From: Skeletonema tropicum
Taxonomy: Eukaryota; Bacillariophyta; Thalassiosirophyceae; Thalassiosirales; Thalassiosiraceae
Reading direction: 5' to 3'
Assembly: GCA_037178625.1 (NCBI GenBank)
Contig: CM074132.1
Span: 806,001-870,000, forward strand
DNA length: 64,000 bases
Shown: one piece after another, positions 10,520 to 21,126 of the stretch
How positions within the stretch are numbered: the first letter of the stretch is position 1
Layout: each line of letters begins with the position of its first letter
Position numbers and translations under genes: made by a program
Notes under the pieces: model-generated
The model's input: only the letters and a program-made list of their open reading frames with translations
The model's database searches: none
What the model was told of the DNA's origin: nothing

Positions 10520-10985
10520 ATTAGGTATTGATAGATCTGAGGTAGGGAGTTGGGAGGCGGTGATAGGATAGAAGCTGGGGGAGGTGGATAGAAGATGGTT
10601 GGATTGTAGCAGTAGAAAATAATATATGCCTAGAATGAATCGGGGTTGGCATTTCAAATCGAACGGAAGGGTGTAACAAATAACACCTTTACTTTCGAAC
10701 ACTTGACTTAAGTAGGATTTTCATCTCGGAGTAGTAACTTTTCATAATGTACTTAGTACTCTACACGGAGATAAAATCCTAGATCCACACTGGATGTTAT
10801 CTAATATGTGACTAGTGAAATTTATTACGTCCCAAAGTACTACTGTTGATCTTTCCCTCAAAAAGATTCAACAGCCTTATTCTCACAGTTTTTTTTATCT
10901 TGCCCTCTCATGATATCAATCACCCCCTTAAGTTGCTGCTACCCATATATCCCCCACGAAGAAAATTATTGCAGTTATTTCACAA
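10520..10985. other. intergenic, no gene seen
   Basis: Between the 3' ends of convergent genes (COX6A and the membrane coiled-coil gene). AT-rich; open frames are shadows. Confidence 0.4.
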
Positions 10986-11546
10986 TTATTTTCCTTCAGC
11001 TTCAGTAAATTTCTTCAACTCTTCAATTTCCTTTTTCATAGTTTGCAAAGTCCCCTGCGCCTTGAGAACCTCACTAAATTTCTGTTGCACCTGAGCATTC
11101 ATTGCCTTAATTTTACCTCGTGATTCTTCCAGATCTTTGGTTAAGCTTTCGTATTCTTCACTGGTTAGTACCTTCATCCCGGTGTGGGCTTCGATGATGG
11201 CTGGATCCATGTATTGGAGGGTGGTGAGAACTTTTTTACGGGCGAATTTTGCATGCTGTTATTTGTATAGATATGTCATGAGCATTAGCAGAGTACAGGG
11301 CGTAGAGCAGCAGAAGTAGCAAGAGACAAAGTCAGCCAGTGTTAAAGATCAAATACTGAACTCTTATACAACACAACACATACTCGTATCACTCACCCGA
11401 ACTGAGATAAATTTATACGAATCCAACATCAAAATGGCCACGAGAAAGAACATGAAAATCATCATCGCCGAGCTAACATTCTTGATAAAAATAAAGACCT
11501 TTCTGCCCTTCCTCTTGCCTGAGGCGTCGTCATTGTCCGAACCCAT
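10986..11546 (-). CDS. single-span membrane protein with coiled coil, unknown
   Basis: Two exons: 11397-11546 and 10986-11255, with a 141-bp GT-AG intron in phase 0 (donor GTGAGT). They join to 139 residues. A short basic N-terminus (GKRKGRK) is followed by one hydrophobic helix at about residues 25-43 ([17 protein letters not shown]). A soluble segment with [18 protein letters not shown] comes next, then a coiled coil ending in Lys/Glu repeats. The layout (membrane anchor, cytosolic coiled coil) recalls the C-terminal part of ER BAP31-like proteins, but I cannot confirm the family. The open frame has a TTG two codons upstream; ATG 11546 is used. Confidence 0.6.
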
Positions 11547-11907
11547 TGTCAATCAAAGAAGATAAAAATACAATACGCTGCTCCTGGCTCCTGCGTGCAC
11601 AAATCTACTTATGCACAATCACAAAACGCAAAATCAGAAAAAATGACTTCCATCTTTCATTTTCATCTTCCACAGCTCCCTTTAGTCGCGCTGCGACTAA
11701 GGTAACCCGGGAGGAGCAGCCCATGGTAAAGTACTTATATTATGGCTCATCAAGAAGCCATTCTCATTTTATATGAGCAAACACATTGAACAGCAGCATT
11801 TTAAGCATAAAAAACAGAGGGTTTAATGTATCTAAATTATTGCTTAGATCGCAGTGAGCTGAAAATATTCAAATTTTGAAACCGACAAATATCATCACAT
11901 CATACCT
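11547..11907. other. intergenic between divergent genes
   Basis: A 361-bp spacer between divergent start codons of the coiled-coil membrane gene and the MORN gene, probably holding both promoters. No other feature is seen. Confidence 0.4.
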
Positions 11908-13303
11908 ATGAATCTACTCCGACGAAGCTATCGCGATGCAGCAGAAAATCCTGGCAGTTCCACCATGAAGCGGCACAATCATTCTAACCGCGATGATTCC
12001 TCCGTGGCTGATACTGCAGAGTTAAGTTCGGAGTCAGCAGAGCGGAACAATAGTGGCTTCTATTGTCCAAAATCTAAGGATCATATTGGGGATGATGTTG
12101 ACATGGCAGAAGAATCAGGAGAGGCTAGCAGCGTGGGAAGCAGCAGCATGGCCAGGCAACGGCATACTAAACCGATACACAATCACAATAATGGCGGAGA
12201 CAACAATGTTGAATTGTTGGATCTCAAGGCTCCAGCTCCAATGGAACCGAACAACCAATTTACAAAAGAAGAGTATGAAGAGATAATTGAGGAATATGAA
12301 AATGAAATAGTGCGGTTAGAAAAATTAAATGCCACCTTGTCTGCCAATGTTGCTGCGTTGTATGCCGAGAATGCAGCTGCAGAAGAAGAACTCTGCCATC
12401 ATGGCCCAGACACGACCGCATCTACAAGGCCAAGTTTGGGCAGTAAACAAACATCTATGGAGATGTCACCTGATGAAGAGTACGCACCGCGTGAGAATGG
12501 TATCTTATCAGCAGAAGATCATTATTTACACGAAATAGCCAAACATCAAAAGTCCAACAACAAATTGAAGAAGCAGTTAGATACACAGAAGAAATTAGTG
12601 TCGAAACTTTCATTGCATTTAAAGACTTCTGCGGATAAAATTACTGCATTGAACAAGGAAATGGACGATTTGAAAGCTAATGCAGAAAAGAACGCAATAA
12701 ACATCAATTCTGAAAAGGCGCAAGACGATTTAAAGGAGGATGTACACAAGTACCAGATTCAGGTGATACAAAATGAACTGAAATCTCTTCAAAATCTAAT
12801 GACCAAGAATGCCAAAGCTAACAGAAGGAACCGACAACAACTGCTGGAAGAGTACAGCAACGAAGATGCTCTCTGGACGTCCAAACTAGAACAACCATTG
12901 GCCACAATGCATAGAATTGTTCAATCTGTTACTGGAGGCAACACTGGGGGTATTATTGATATACCTGTGGAAGAACACTTGGAAACAAAGCCTGTTTTCT
13001 CAATTGAGAAACAGGAGAGCATGGGGACCTCGGGCTTTAATGTGATGGACAGCGTTGTGTCTATATTTGGTCGAAATAAGAATGAACAATCATGTGTAAA
13101 AGTTGAAATCGATGCTCACCCACTATCAACTGAAATCAAGACATTTGACGTGAGTCGATTGAAGAAAACGGTTGTTGCCGTAGAGGAAAGTCATTCCAAG
13201 TTACAAAGACAAGGAGGTATTGTAGAAGAAGTGATAGAGAGCAACGTCGATGAGGACATCACGGCTGACCGAGAGGGACAAGTTATTATAGATGATGATG
13301 ATA

Positions 13304-13336
<33 letters not shown>

Positions 13337-14820
13337 TACTGTCAAATCGAGAAAAGTTGGCCGCAGCCACGTCTGATGACAATAGAGTTGAGGTTGATCC
13401 AAGAGAGGGAAAAGATGCCGAGCCTGTACTTGAAGATGAATGTAAACATGTCAAAGATTCGATCATAGATGATCATGCAAAATTTGAGGATACCGAGAAC
13501 GCGAGCCATCAAGCAGGAGTAGCCAATGGAAATGTGAATGAAGCAGCAGCGGTGTTCGACGGAGAAACGGTTGCCCTGGCAAAAAATGAAGAGGATCATG
13601 CAGGAAAAGTACCATATGTTGAAATTACCGATCCAGCGGCTAAAGACCATCAAATGCACGAAGATGAAGGCGAAGATGACGACGAATCAAGTGATGAGGA
13701 GTCAATGTACGATCAATACAAGGGGAAGTACGTTGCGAGAGAAGGCAAGGATGGCTTAGATCATTCCGACGATAGGATATCGGACAACGAAGATGGTGAT
13801 GCTGGCTTGACTGGCCCCGATGCAACAGATACTGATGAGTTAACTGCTGATGCAATACAACCACAGAGCAACGGTTGCAAGGTTGACAATGACTGTGCAC
13901 GGAATGTAGATGACAGAGAACCTGCTGCCACGACAAGCAGTGAAGACGTTCCGGCTGTAGCAAAGAGAGTTAACACCGAGAAAGAAGACGTGCCTTCGTG
14001 CGCTGAAGCAGAAAAGGCGAGCGATCAGCTCAATGACAAGCCAGTCATAACGAAAGAAGACAAGCAGACCGCGAACGATAAAAAAGAAGACGACAAATCA
14101 ATATCTCGCAACGAAAATGTCATCTCACAATTTACATTGGGTGATTCTAGCGTCTCAAAAAATTCAAACAACTTGAAGAACTCAAAAAAGAGCTTCACTC
14201 GGAAGCAACTGTTCCAGAGGGAAAGCCTCTCGTGCTCAGACCTTGTCGTGAATGTGGTCGACGACGTCTTTCACAGCCAAGGAGAAAGGAAAGTGCTTGT
14301 AGACTCCAAAAGTGGAAGAGACTCTGTACCACCTTATACTGCTCCCTCTTTGCCTACAGAGACAAAGAAAGATGCACCACATTACAAACGGGGTGCGAAG
14401 GATGGTTATTACATCTACATATCTTCTAGTGGAAACAAATACTCTGGTCACTGGAAGTCAGGCAGGCGACATGGTTATGGTATGGCAAAATACCGCGATG
14501 GTGAGGTTTTCCATGGAGGCTGGCGTCGTGGCAGACGGCATGGTCATGGTGTGCTCCATCTTACCAATAAAGATGTATTTGATGGTGACTGGGATACCAA
14601 CCAAAAGCACGGACTTGGAGTCTACTATTGGGCTGACGGTGAAGCTGACATCAGCTGGTACGAGAAAGATACCAGGTTGGAATCTATTAGATGGAATAAA
14701 GATCGTAGTCTTGCGTACCTTTTGGATCTGAAGAGCTCAAAGAAGGAGCAAATCTCACTAAACAAAGCAGCGAAAATAGTCAGAGGCTGGGAAAGGAAAG
14801 CAGAAATGTTTGATTTCTGA
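11908..14820 (+). CDS. large acidic coiled-coil protein with C-terminal MORN repeats
   Basis: 970 residues, single exon. Residues about 110-310 form coiled coils (EEYEEIIEEYENEIVRLEKL and a second at LKKQLDTQKKLVSKL). The middle is very acidic and disordered, with a run of nine Asp residues near 13310. Residues about 840-915 contain three to four MORN repeats (YSGHWKSGRRHGYGMAKY, FHGGWRRGRRHGHGVL, FDGDWDTNQKHGLGVYYW). MORN repeats often bind membranes or scaffold cytoskeletal structures. The C-terminus is basic and ends EMFDF. A scaffold role is an inference. The GAT-rich tract encoding poly-Asp is prone to length change. Confidence 0.75.
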
Positions 14821-15221
14821 TTAGGTGTATGTACACTCGTACATGATTCATAATCTGATAAATTATGTATTGTATGTAATTTAGTATGATCTTGATTGTT
14901 TGCATTGACCTGGTGGACAGCACAAGCTAAAAGACTCCAGAAAGGTTGCATTGTTTGGGCTCATTCAGTCAGTCGAGGTATTCAGTATTCAGGTATCTCG
15001 TTCTTAGAGTATTGAAGTCGCACGACAAAAGAAAGAAAGACTAAAAGAATGGGAGTCCACGTGAAAGGGAAAACACGCACTTATTTCAACCCACTTTGTA
15101 GGAATTAGTATCGTTCTACCTACGACGTCGATCTTCCGGCCCTTCAACTTGTTGCCTTGCTGAAATCCTCGCCACCATGATCACAATCCGTTTCACTAAC
15201 CTCTCTAACAAAACTATCAAG
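14821..15221. other. intergenic with promoter of the thylakoid-protein gene
   Basis: No gene is seen. The end carries a C/T- and A/C-rich leader before the ATG at 15222. An in-frame upstream ATG at 15177 in a strong context (gccaccATG) lies 15 codons earlier and is an alternative start. Confidence 0.4.
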
Positions 15222-15796
15222 ATGCGTTCCTTCTTCCTCTTCTCCCTCCTTGTTGCTGCCGCTTCCGCCTTCGTGGCCCCTGCCAACCAGGCTGTTGGTA
15301 AGTTTGAATTCCATTTTGAAGATTGTGTAGAGGAAGCCGAATGATGGGCCAGTTCAAGTCGATGACGTAATCAATCTGATTCTGGAGCCACTCGGTGTAT
15401 TGGCTGGAAAATCAGAGATCAGTTTTCATGTGGAAAGGATTATGTTCGTCGATTAGGATGCGGATTCCAATCCTATCAATTTATCGATATTTGAATCGAT
15501 GCATATGCTACGTCTGTGCACATGATATGTATTTCAAATTTTTTGCATCGCTCACCTTCGTCTTTTCCCACCCTTTTTCCTTAACGTCAATTACCACAGC
15601 TTTCAACCGTGCCTCCACTGTTGAAGCACCAAAGATGATGATCGATGGATCCGTTCTCGAGTCCGCCGCATCCACCGCCAACTTGATCGCCACCAGCTCT
15701 GATGCCAACGGTGGAGCCTTCTTCCCCGTTGCTGGAATTGTCAGTCTTGCTGCCCTTATCCTCTACCTTGCTCCTCCTCTTGTCGACTCTGAGTAA
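15222..15796 (+). CDS. small plastid-targeted one-span thylakoid protein
   Basis: Two exons: 15222-15297 and 15600-15796, with a 302-bp GT-AG intron (donor GTAAGT, acceptor CACAG) in phase 1. They give 90 residues. The N-terminus MRSFFLFSLLVAAASAFVAP is a signal peptide ending in the ASA-F cleavage motif diagnostic of diatom plastid import through four membranes. A short acidic stretch follows, then one membrane helix (FFPVAGIVSLAALILYLAPPLV) close to the C-terminus. Size and layout fit a low-molecular-weight photosystem or cytochrome b6f subunit, but I do not recognise which. The C-rich codon use suggests high expression. Starting at 15177 would add 15 residues ahead of the signal peptide. 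Confidence 0.7.
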
Positions 15797-16487
15797 ACTT
15801 ATGGTGATTATTTGAGAATGAATCAGTTATCTCTTTTATCTTCATAAATTATATTTGTTTTTGGCAATGGAAAGATGTGGTTAGGTATTCTGCGTGCAAC
15901 TATATGAACGCAGGGTGGGATAGAATCGTACTCGGATGGGGTTTCTCTAAAAGTAGTTGGGAGCTCTCCTCAGAGTAACTATGAATAACAACACTGTTAA
16001 AAGGAGACTTTGACTGTGTACCGACAGGAGATTATCTTTCTTGCCGGATGAAGCGGAGATTGGCTAGTGCTACTCAGGAAGTTAGTTTAACTTAATGCTT
16101 TTCTTATGCTACAGCAACTCATCGTATCCTATGATTGTTGATTTTTTCGATATTGATAGCGTCATCGTACATATTCTCCGACCGGCATTCTTGCAATTTA
16201 ATTACATTCTAAGCATGTTGATGTTGATGTAGCAAGCTCATCACGAATGACGGATAAGGAAGCGGAGGGTGGCAAATACTACTTACGAAGTACAATGGGC
16301 AGTCATTGACAAAGTTAACTTAATGCTATTCTTATGCTTACCCTAACTTGTCCTATCCTATGATTGTTGTTTTTTTGCAATTTGAGTTCATATCTTTCGA
16401 TGCAGTTAGCTTTATTATCGTAGTCTTAGTTTATTCTTGCCAGTTTGTTGTTGTAGCTCTCATGACGAATAAGGATTGGTCAATTCT
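15797..16487. repeat. intergenic with a diverged direct repeat
   Basis: Two diverged copies of a roughly 75-bp block lie about 233 bp apart: 16080-16150 and 16313-16385. They share words such as taacttaatgct, ttcttatgct and tcctatgattgttg. No gene is seen. Confidence 0.45.
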
Positions 16488-17073
16488 TTAGTACCAGTCT
16501 CCACCACCTTCCATATTGGTTTGATTAGACATATGAAAATAACATCATTCATTTGCTTAGATGAGTTTGCAATGAGTACGAGTCAACATGTCCTCACTAG
16601 GTCGACTCACCTGTTCTCTTGTCCACTACAATAAGATGATATCCAAACTGTGTTTGAACAGGCCCTAATACTTCACCCACTTTGGTATCTGGTGAAAAGA
16701 CAACTTCGTCAAACTCCTTCACCATCGTACCAGGTGAAAAACTACCAAGTGACCCCCCACGAGACCCCGAAGGACAAGTCGAATATTGTGAAGCTAGTCC
16801 TCCAAACGTAGTTTCTCCAGCAGCAACCTTGCCCAACACTTCATTGGCGTCTTCTAATGTAGGCACTAGAATGTGACGGGCTGTTGCCTTGACTGCATCT
16901 GGTGGTGGACCATACTCTTCATTAGTAAATGCCTTGGTAAATGCGTCAAACAAGCCCATGGAGAGCGATGTGGAAGAACTACTGCTATGGATGTTGCTGC
17001 TTGCAGATGGAGCAAATGCATTGGTGCCGTAGCACAAGATTGCCGCAAAGAAGAAGACGGTTCGAGAAATCAT
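16488..17073 (-). CDS. plastid-targeted parvulin-type peptidyl-prolyl isomerase
   Basis: Exon 1 (16611-17073) has a signal peptide with an NAFAP cleavage motif, a Ser-rich transit part, then a complete PpiC/rotamase domain: ATARHILVPTLEDANEVLGK, FGGLASQYSTCPSGSRGGSLG, FSPGTMVKEFDEVVF and the terminal TQFGYHLIVV. Reading through the last codons meets a donor (ACAG|GTGAGT). A 20-nt exon at 16488-16507 after a 103-bp intron would end the protein in TGGGDWY, 160 residues total. Without splicing the protein ends in GEST. Parvulins catalyse cis-trans isomerisation of prolyl bonds; import into the plastid is inferred from the presequence. The small terminal exon is my reading of splice signals and phase. 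Confidence 0.82.
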
Positions 17074-17418
17074 GGTTATATACAGGTAGTAAGAGGCTCT
17101 ATCGTTTTAAAGCTTTGTATGACAACTATCATGAATGGTGAATTAGGAGGAAGCTTTTCGGATGAGTTGGTTTTGCTCTTGAGTTGGCTGCGTGTTCCAA
17201 AAAAAGTGGCGCGTCGCAGCTATTTAGCCAGGGCCAAAACCACTCGCAAAACCCTTTTTCAGACTATCAGACTTTCACTTCACATCGTTGAGTGGTTGTG
17301 TGTTGTGTGGTTGTTGAGTCGATCAGTACCATAGCATCACCCGCCTCTACAATCTTTGCTTTGCTCATCAACAATACATCATCTGAAAGGAGGAGAAGTC
17401 AATTATAGAGCCATTATT
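17074..17418. other. intergenic between divergent genes
   Basis: A 345-bp spacer between divergent starts of the parvulin gene and the next gene; presumed shared promoter region. Nothing else is recognised. Confidence 0.4.
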
Positions 17419-18765
17419 ATGTCAGCAGCAGCACCAATAATAGTAGGCCGTATAATCTCGCGTAGAGCACAAGCTCTCCTCAAAACACATGCACCAAATA
17501 GATTTCCCACATCATCACCCAAGCCCAAATCATCCAAGGCTGATGAAACATCGTGGCCGAAGGGTGTGAGGTATACATTTTACACGGTGTGTGTAGCTTC
17601 TGTGCCATTTTCGATTGGGACGGCTATTTCGTTATCACCGAAATTACGTGAGTGGATGACTGGTGATGGGGCGCCTGCTACAGAAGATGATGCATCAAGT
17701 AGTAGTGGGTTATCGGGGAAGAAATTGATTCGAGTAGTCAGGCAGTATTGGGGAACCGAGGATGAAATACCATTTGTGGATAGACCTGCTGCGGGATATA
17801 TCACACCTGGGTCACGAAAGGCATGGCAAGAAGATAATTACTCTTCGTTTTTGCATCTCATTGGATTGGATAATGAAACAATAAACGACACTGAGAATTT
17901 GGGGGGAGAAGAAGAAGTCCCCTTGTCGTTGGAGAATGAACCACCAGCCAATATTCGACATGGTCAAGAACTACTGGACAAATTTCTTTCTCCCATTACC
18001 AATCCGGAGGGTGTCAAGACGAGATTGACATTGCTCCCGTGTACAGACGATGAAGATGTGGATAATGCAGGTTATGATACGGAATGCACACTCCCTGCCA
18101 ATGTTTCGCTTGATACACTTCGACAAATGTGCAAGGGGTCGGATGCACAATACACAAGAAAGGTGTTGGCAGATAGTTGGCCTGATTTCCGATTAGTATC
18201 GTCAAATGAGCGACTTCGGACTGGCTCTTGGAGCAAAGATTGTCGTTGGGTAGTCAGCTTTGTAGATGATGATGAAAGTGAAAGTGAAGCGACAGACAAA
18301 AGCGGTGGAAATAATATCGATGACCTTGTTGCAGACGTTGTTGTATATGGGGACAAGGGAGCAGATGTTGTAATGGCGGCAGCAGGTGGGTCACTTTCTC
18401 AAGAAGACGACAACTCGGAAGTGTTGCGAAAAAGCACATCCATCCATTCATCATGGTCATACTTTCCCGAGTTGGCCAACGGTACAGCAGCACCTACTGG
18501 TCCTGCTTCGTCTCCGCTTGGAACGAGTATGGGTGCGGGTGGTCGTTCTGCCTCCTCCGCTTCTTCAGCCACGCAGCAACAACCCAGCATGTCCATATCA
18601 AATGATGACCTTAGAATACAACAATTGCAACATCAAATCACAACATTGAAACAAGAACTGAAAGACCCAAACAGTTTTCGTGATCGAGACAGTATGTATG
18701 AAGAGCTGAATCAAGCAAAGAGAGAGTTGCGCAGCTTGAAACCCTGGTGGAGAAGGATTGTCTAA
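17419..18765 (+). CDS. unknown single-span membrane protein
   Basis: 448 residues from ATG 17419 (the frame extends upstream only to a TTG). A basic, acid-free N-terminus (residues 1-30, GRIISRRAQALLKTH) suggests mitochondrial import. One membrane helix follows at about 52-73 (YTFYTVCVASVPFSIGTAISL). The middle is acidic and Ser-rich. A coiled coil at about 396-435 (IQQLQHQITTLKQELKD) precedes a C-terminus ending in SLKPWWRRIV. I do not recognise the family; mitochondrial inner membrane is only a guess from the N-terminus. It ends 25 bp from the convergent enoyl-CoA reductase gene. Confidence 0.65.
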   Translation: MSAAAPIIVGRIISRRAQALLKTHAPNRFPTSSPKPKSSKADETSWPKGVRYTFYTVCVASVPFSIGTAISLSPKLREWMTGDGAPATEDDASSSSGLSGKKLIRVVRQYWGTEDEIPFVDRPAAGYITPGSRKAWQEDNYSSFLHLIGLDNETINDTENLGGEEEVPLSLENEPPANIRHGQELLDKFLSPITNPEGVKTRLTLLPCTDDEDVDNAGYDTECTLPANVSLDTLRQMCKGSDAQYTRKVLADSWPDFRLVSSNERLRTGSWSKDCRWVVSFVDDDESESEATDKSGGNNIDDLVADVVVYGDKGADVVMAAAGGSLSQEDDNSEVLRKSTSIHSSWSYFPELANGTAAPTGPASSPLGTSMGAGGRSASSASSATQQQPSMSISNDDLRIQQLQHQITTLKQELKDPNSFRDRDSMYEELNQAKRELRSLKPWWRRIV

Positions 18766-18790
18766 TACTTGATATATTAAATTTAAATCA

Positions 18791-19910
18791 TCACAGTTTC
18801 GCCTTTCGTGGCAATGTACCATAAATTGGTAAATGACTTGAATTCTCTATATCTATCAGTGGCAAGAAATGAAAGGCAGACCCACCATCCACTGAAACAA
18901 CCGATCCAGTGACATAACTCGCGCCCTCACTTAAAAGCCAAACGACTGCACTACTAATCTCCTCGGGGGTTGAAAATCGTTTTGCCGGCATGGCAGGAAG
19001 TATTTTTTCCACGAACATATCTCCAGCAGGTCCGTAATTCTCAAAGCCACTCTCGGTAAATACAATCCCAGGACGGACACAATTGACTCTAACATCACTT
19101 TCCATCCATTCCTGGCTTAGTGTAATGGACATATTCTCAATGCCTGCTCTTGCCGCGCCACTGTGACACATGTTGGGCATTCCATTTCGATTTCCTAAGG
19201 TAATATTCACTATGCTGCCACCGTTATCTCTCATGTAATGCTCATAGGCAGCACGGCAAACATGAAATGTCCCAGTGAGATTGGTATTTACCACAGCTTG
19301 AAACCCTTTTGAGGAAAGTTCTTCTGCCGAACATACAAATTGCCCACCTGCATTATTCACCAGCAGGTGCAGCGCCTCGTATGTTTCTATTATGTATTCA
19401 ATGAGATTGTTTACTTGATCCTCATCTCGTATACTTGTGGATGGTCCCACTACCACTTTTCCGACAGTGCCACCATTACCGCGGCAGATTTGCTGAATGT
19501 ATTGATTCATTTCTTTGGCTGCGATGTTACATTTGTCGACATCTTCATATATTCATTAGATATATAAGTAGTGTAGATATGATTAGAGGGATTAGAATGA
19601 AAAAATTGTTGAATACACGAAACAGACTGTTTTTATTGAGCATCATAAACGGATCAATAACCTTACCTCTGCTAGCAATTACAACAGTTGCTCCAAGTGA
19701 TGCCAGCTCTGTGGCTATTGATCTACCGATCCCAGATCCACCGCCGGTGACTAAGGCGACCTTGCCTGCGAAAAGAGATGGGCGGTAAACGCTTGACCAC
19801 TGTGTAGGTGTGTTATCTGCCATGGTCGCGTTTTCTCCAAGAGTGGGAGGTGGAGGCAAGGAGGTGGAGGTATTAGGTGGAGGACCGAAAAAAGAGGAAA
19901 AGCTCATCAT
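18791..19910 (-). CDS. PECR: peroxisomal trans-2-enoyl-CoA reductase (short-chain dehydrogenase)
   Basis: Exons 19667-19910 and 18791-19542, with a 124-bp GT-AG intron (donor GTAAGG) in phase 1; 331 residues. Rossmann motif TGGGSGIG follows a Gln/Ser/Pro-rich N-terminus. [27 protein letters not shown], the catalytic-site segment [12 protein letters not shown] (replacing YxxxK, as in PECR) and VNCVRPGIV are all present. The C-terminus ends in KAKL, a PTS1 peroxisomal signal as in the animal enzyme. It reduces medium/long 2-enoyl-CoA with NADPH, in fatty-acid chain elongation or breakdown. The first of two adjacent ATGs (19910) is used; the open frame further up begins only with GTG. Confidence 0.88.
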
Positions 19911-20126
19911 CGTGGATTCAGATTTGGCGCGCGGCGTGGAATCATGGCGCCAAAACGGCACGCGTCACTCATAGATTATTGAAGAACACGCATCACACTG
20001 ACACACTTTCACGATGATGAGCTCACCGCTACCAACGCAACTCCCAACCAACATAAACTACACTGATCTCTCATAACATAATACCTTTTCCATAATCTAT
20101 CACATCTTACAACTGTTACCATCAAA

Positions 20127-20570
20127 ATGAATCAACGCACCGCTATCTCAATCGCTGCTTGCATGCTCCTCTCTGGAGGAAACAGTGCCATGGCCTTCAC
20201 ATCAACACCTACCCGATCATCCGCTGCTACTTCTTCGTCCGCCATGAACATGTCCAACAACAGAAGAGATTTCCTCACCAATCTAACTCCCTTGGTAGCA
20301 GGTGCAGCCTTCACCATCGTCTCAACTCCCGCCGCACAGGCACTTGATTTTGATGCATTTGCAAATAGCGAGATTGAAAATGATACTAAGAAATGTGACC
20401 CAAAGAAAGATCCCAAATGTATTCCAGTACTATCCAAAGATGAAGCGTTATGTCAATATGGTGGAGGAGGAAAGGCACGTGGGGAAGCTTGTATGAGAGT
20501 GAAGAAGTCTGGAGGAGCGTTGCCAGAAGTGAAGAAGGAGAAGAGTTTGGGAGGGGCTTATGCGATGTAA
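20127..20570 (+). CDS. thylakoid-lumen protein with plastid and Tat signals
   Basis: 147 residues. The tripartite targeting is clear: signal peptide to AMAFTST (diatom plastid cleavage motif), a Ser-rich transit part, then twin-arginine NNRRDFL followed by a hydrophobic stretch ending in AAQALDF, a lumen cleavage site of the Tat pathway. The mature part is about 72 residues, charged, with four Cys (KKCDPKKDPKCIP, ALCQYG, EACMRV) that could form two disulfides. I do not recognise it; size and location suit an extrinsic photosystem subunit. Confidence 0.75.
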   Translation: MNQRTAISIAACMLLSGGNSAMAFTSTPTRSSAATSSSAMNMSNNRRDFLTNLTPLVAGAAFTIVSTPAAQALDFDAFANSEIENDTKKCDPKKDPKCIPVLSKDEALCQYGGGGKARGEACMRVKKSGGALPEVKKEKSLGGAYAM

Positions 20571-21126
20571 ATTGTAAATAGTAGTGCAGATCTAGAATGG
20601 GTGATGAGTCAATCGACAAAGTTTAGCCTGAAAACATGCTAGAAAGTGTGTCTGTGATGAGACAAGTAACCTAAACATTATTCATTTGCAAAAGCTTACA
20701 ATTGGGAACCCACGTTGACCAACGATGTCAGCAAACGCCGTAGCCTGCCGAAACAGTGTTCCTTTTTCATCTGATCTGCTCTATCTCTTAGCGATGTACA
20801 CTATGATTCAGTGTCTCAAACCTTAACACTATTGTAGTGCAAGATCATAAGGTGATAATACGGCTGTTAACAGAGTGGTAGGAGTAAACAGTTGAAGGCA
20901 GCTTGAATACAACTACAGTAAACAATTGAAGGCAGCGTGAAACAGATCAACGCAGTACTTCACATTATGTATGACCTTAATATGGTGATTCTTTTAAGAC
21001 AACTACAATATTCTCCGCATTTGAAACAGCCGAAGAATAGAAAACGCATTATGAACAAGGCCGCCGCCTACGACATATAACCTAACCGCACGCATTTTTA
21101 CCTATACCTAATCGCACGCATTTTGC
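20571..21126. other. intergenic, short repeated words
   Basis: No gene is seen. The words aacagttgaaggcagc and aacaattgaaggcagc lie 38 bp apart near 20888-20935, and cgcacgcatttt(ta)cctata recurs near 21090-21130 at the 3' end of the next gene. Confidence 0.35.
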
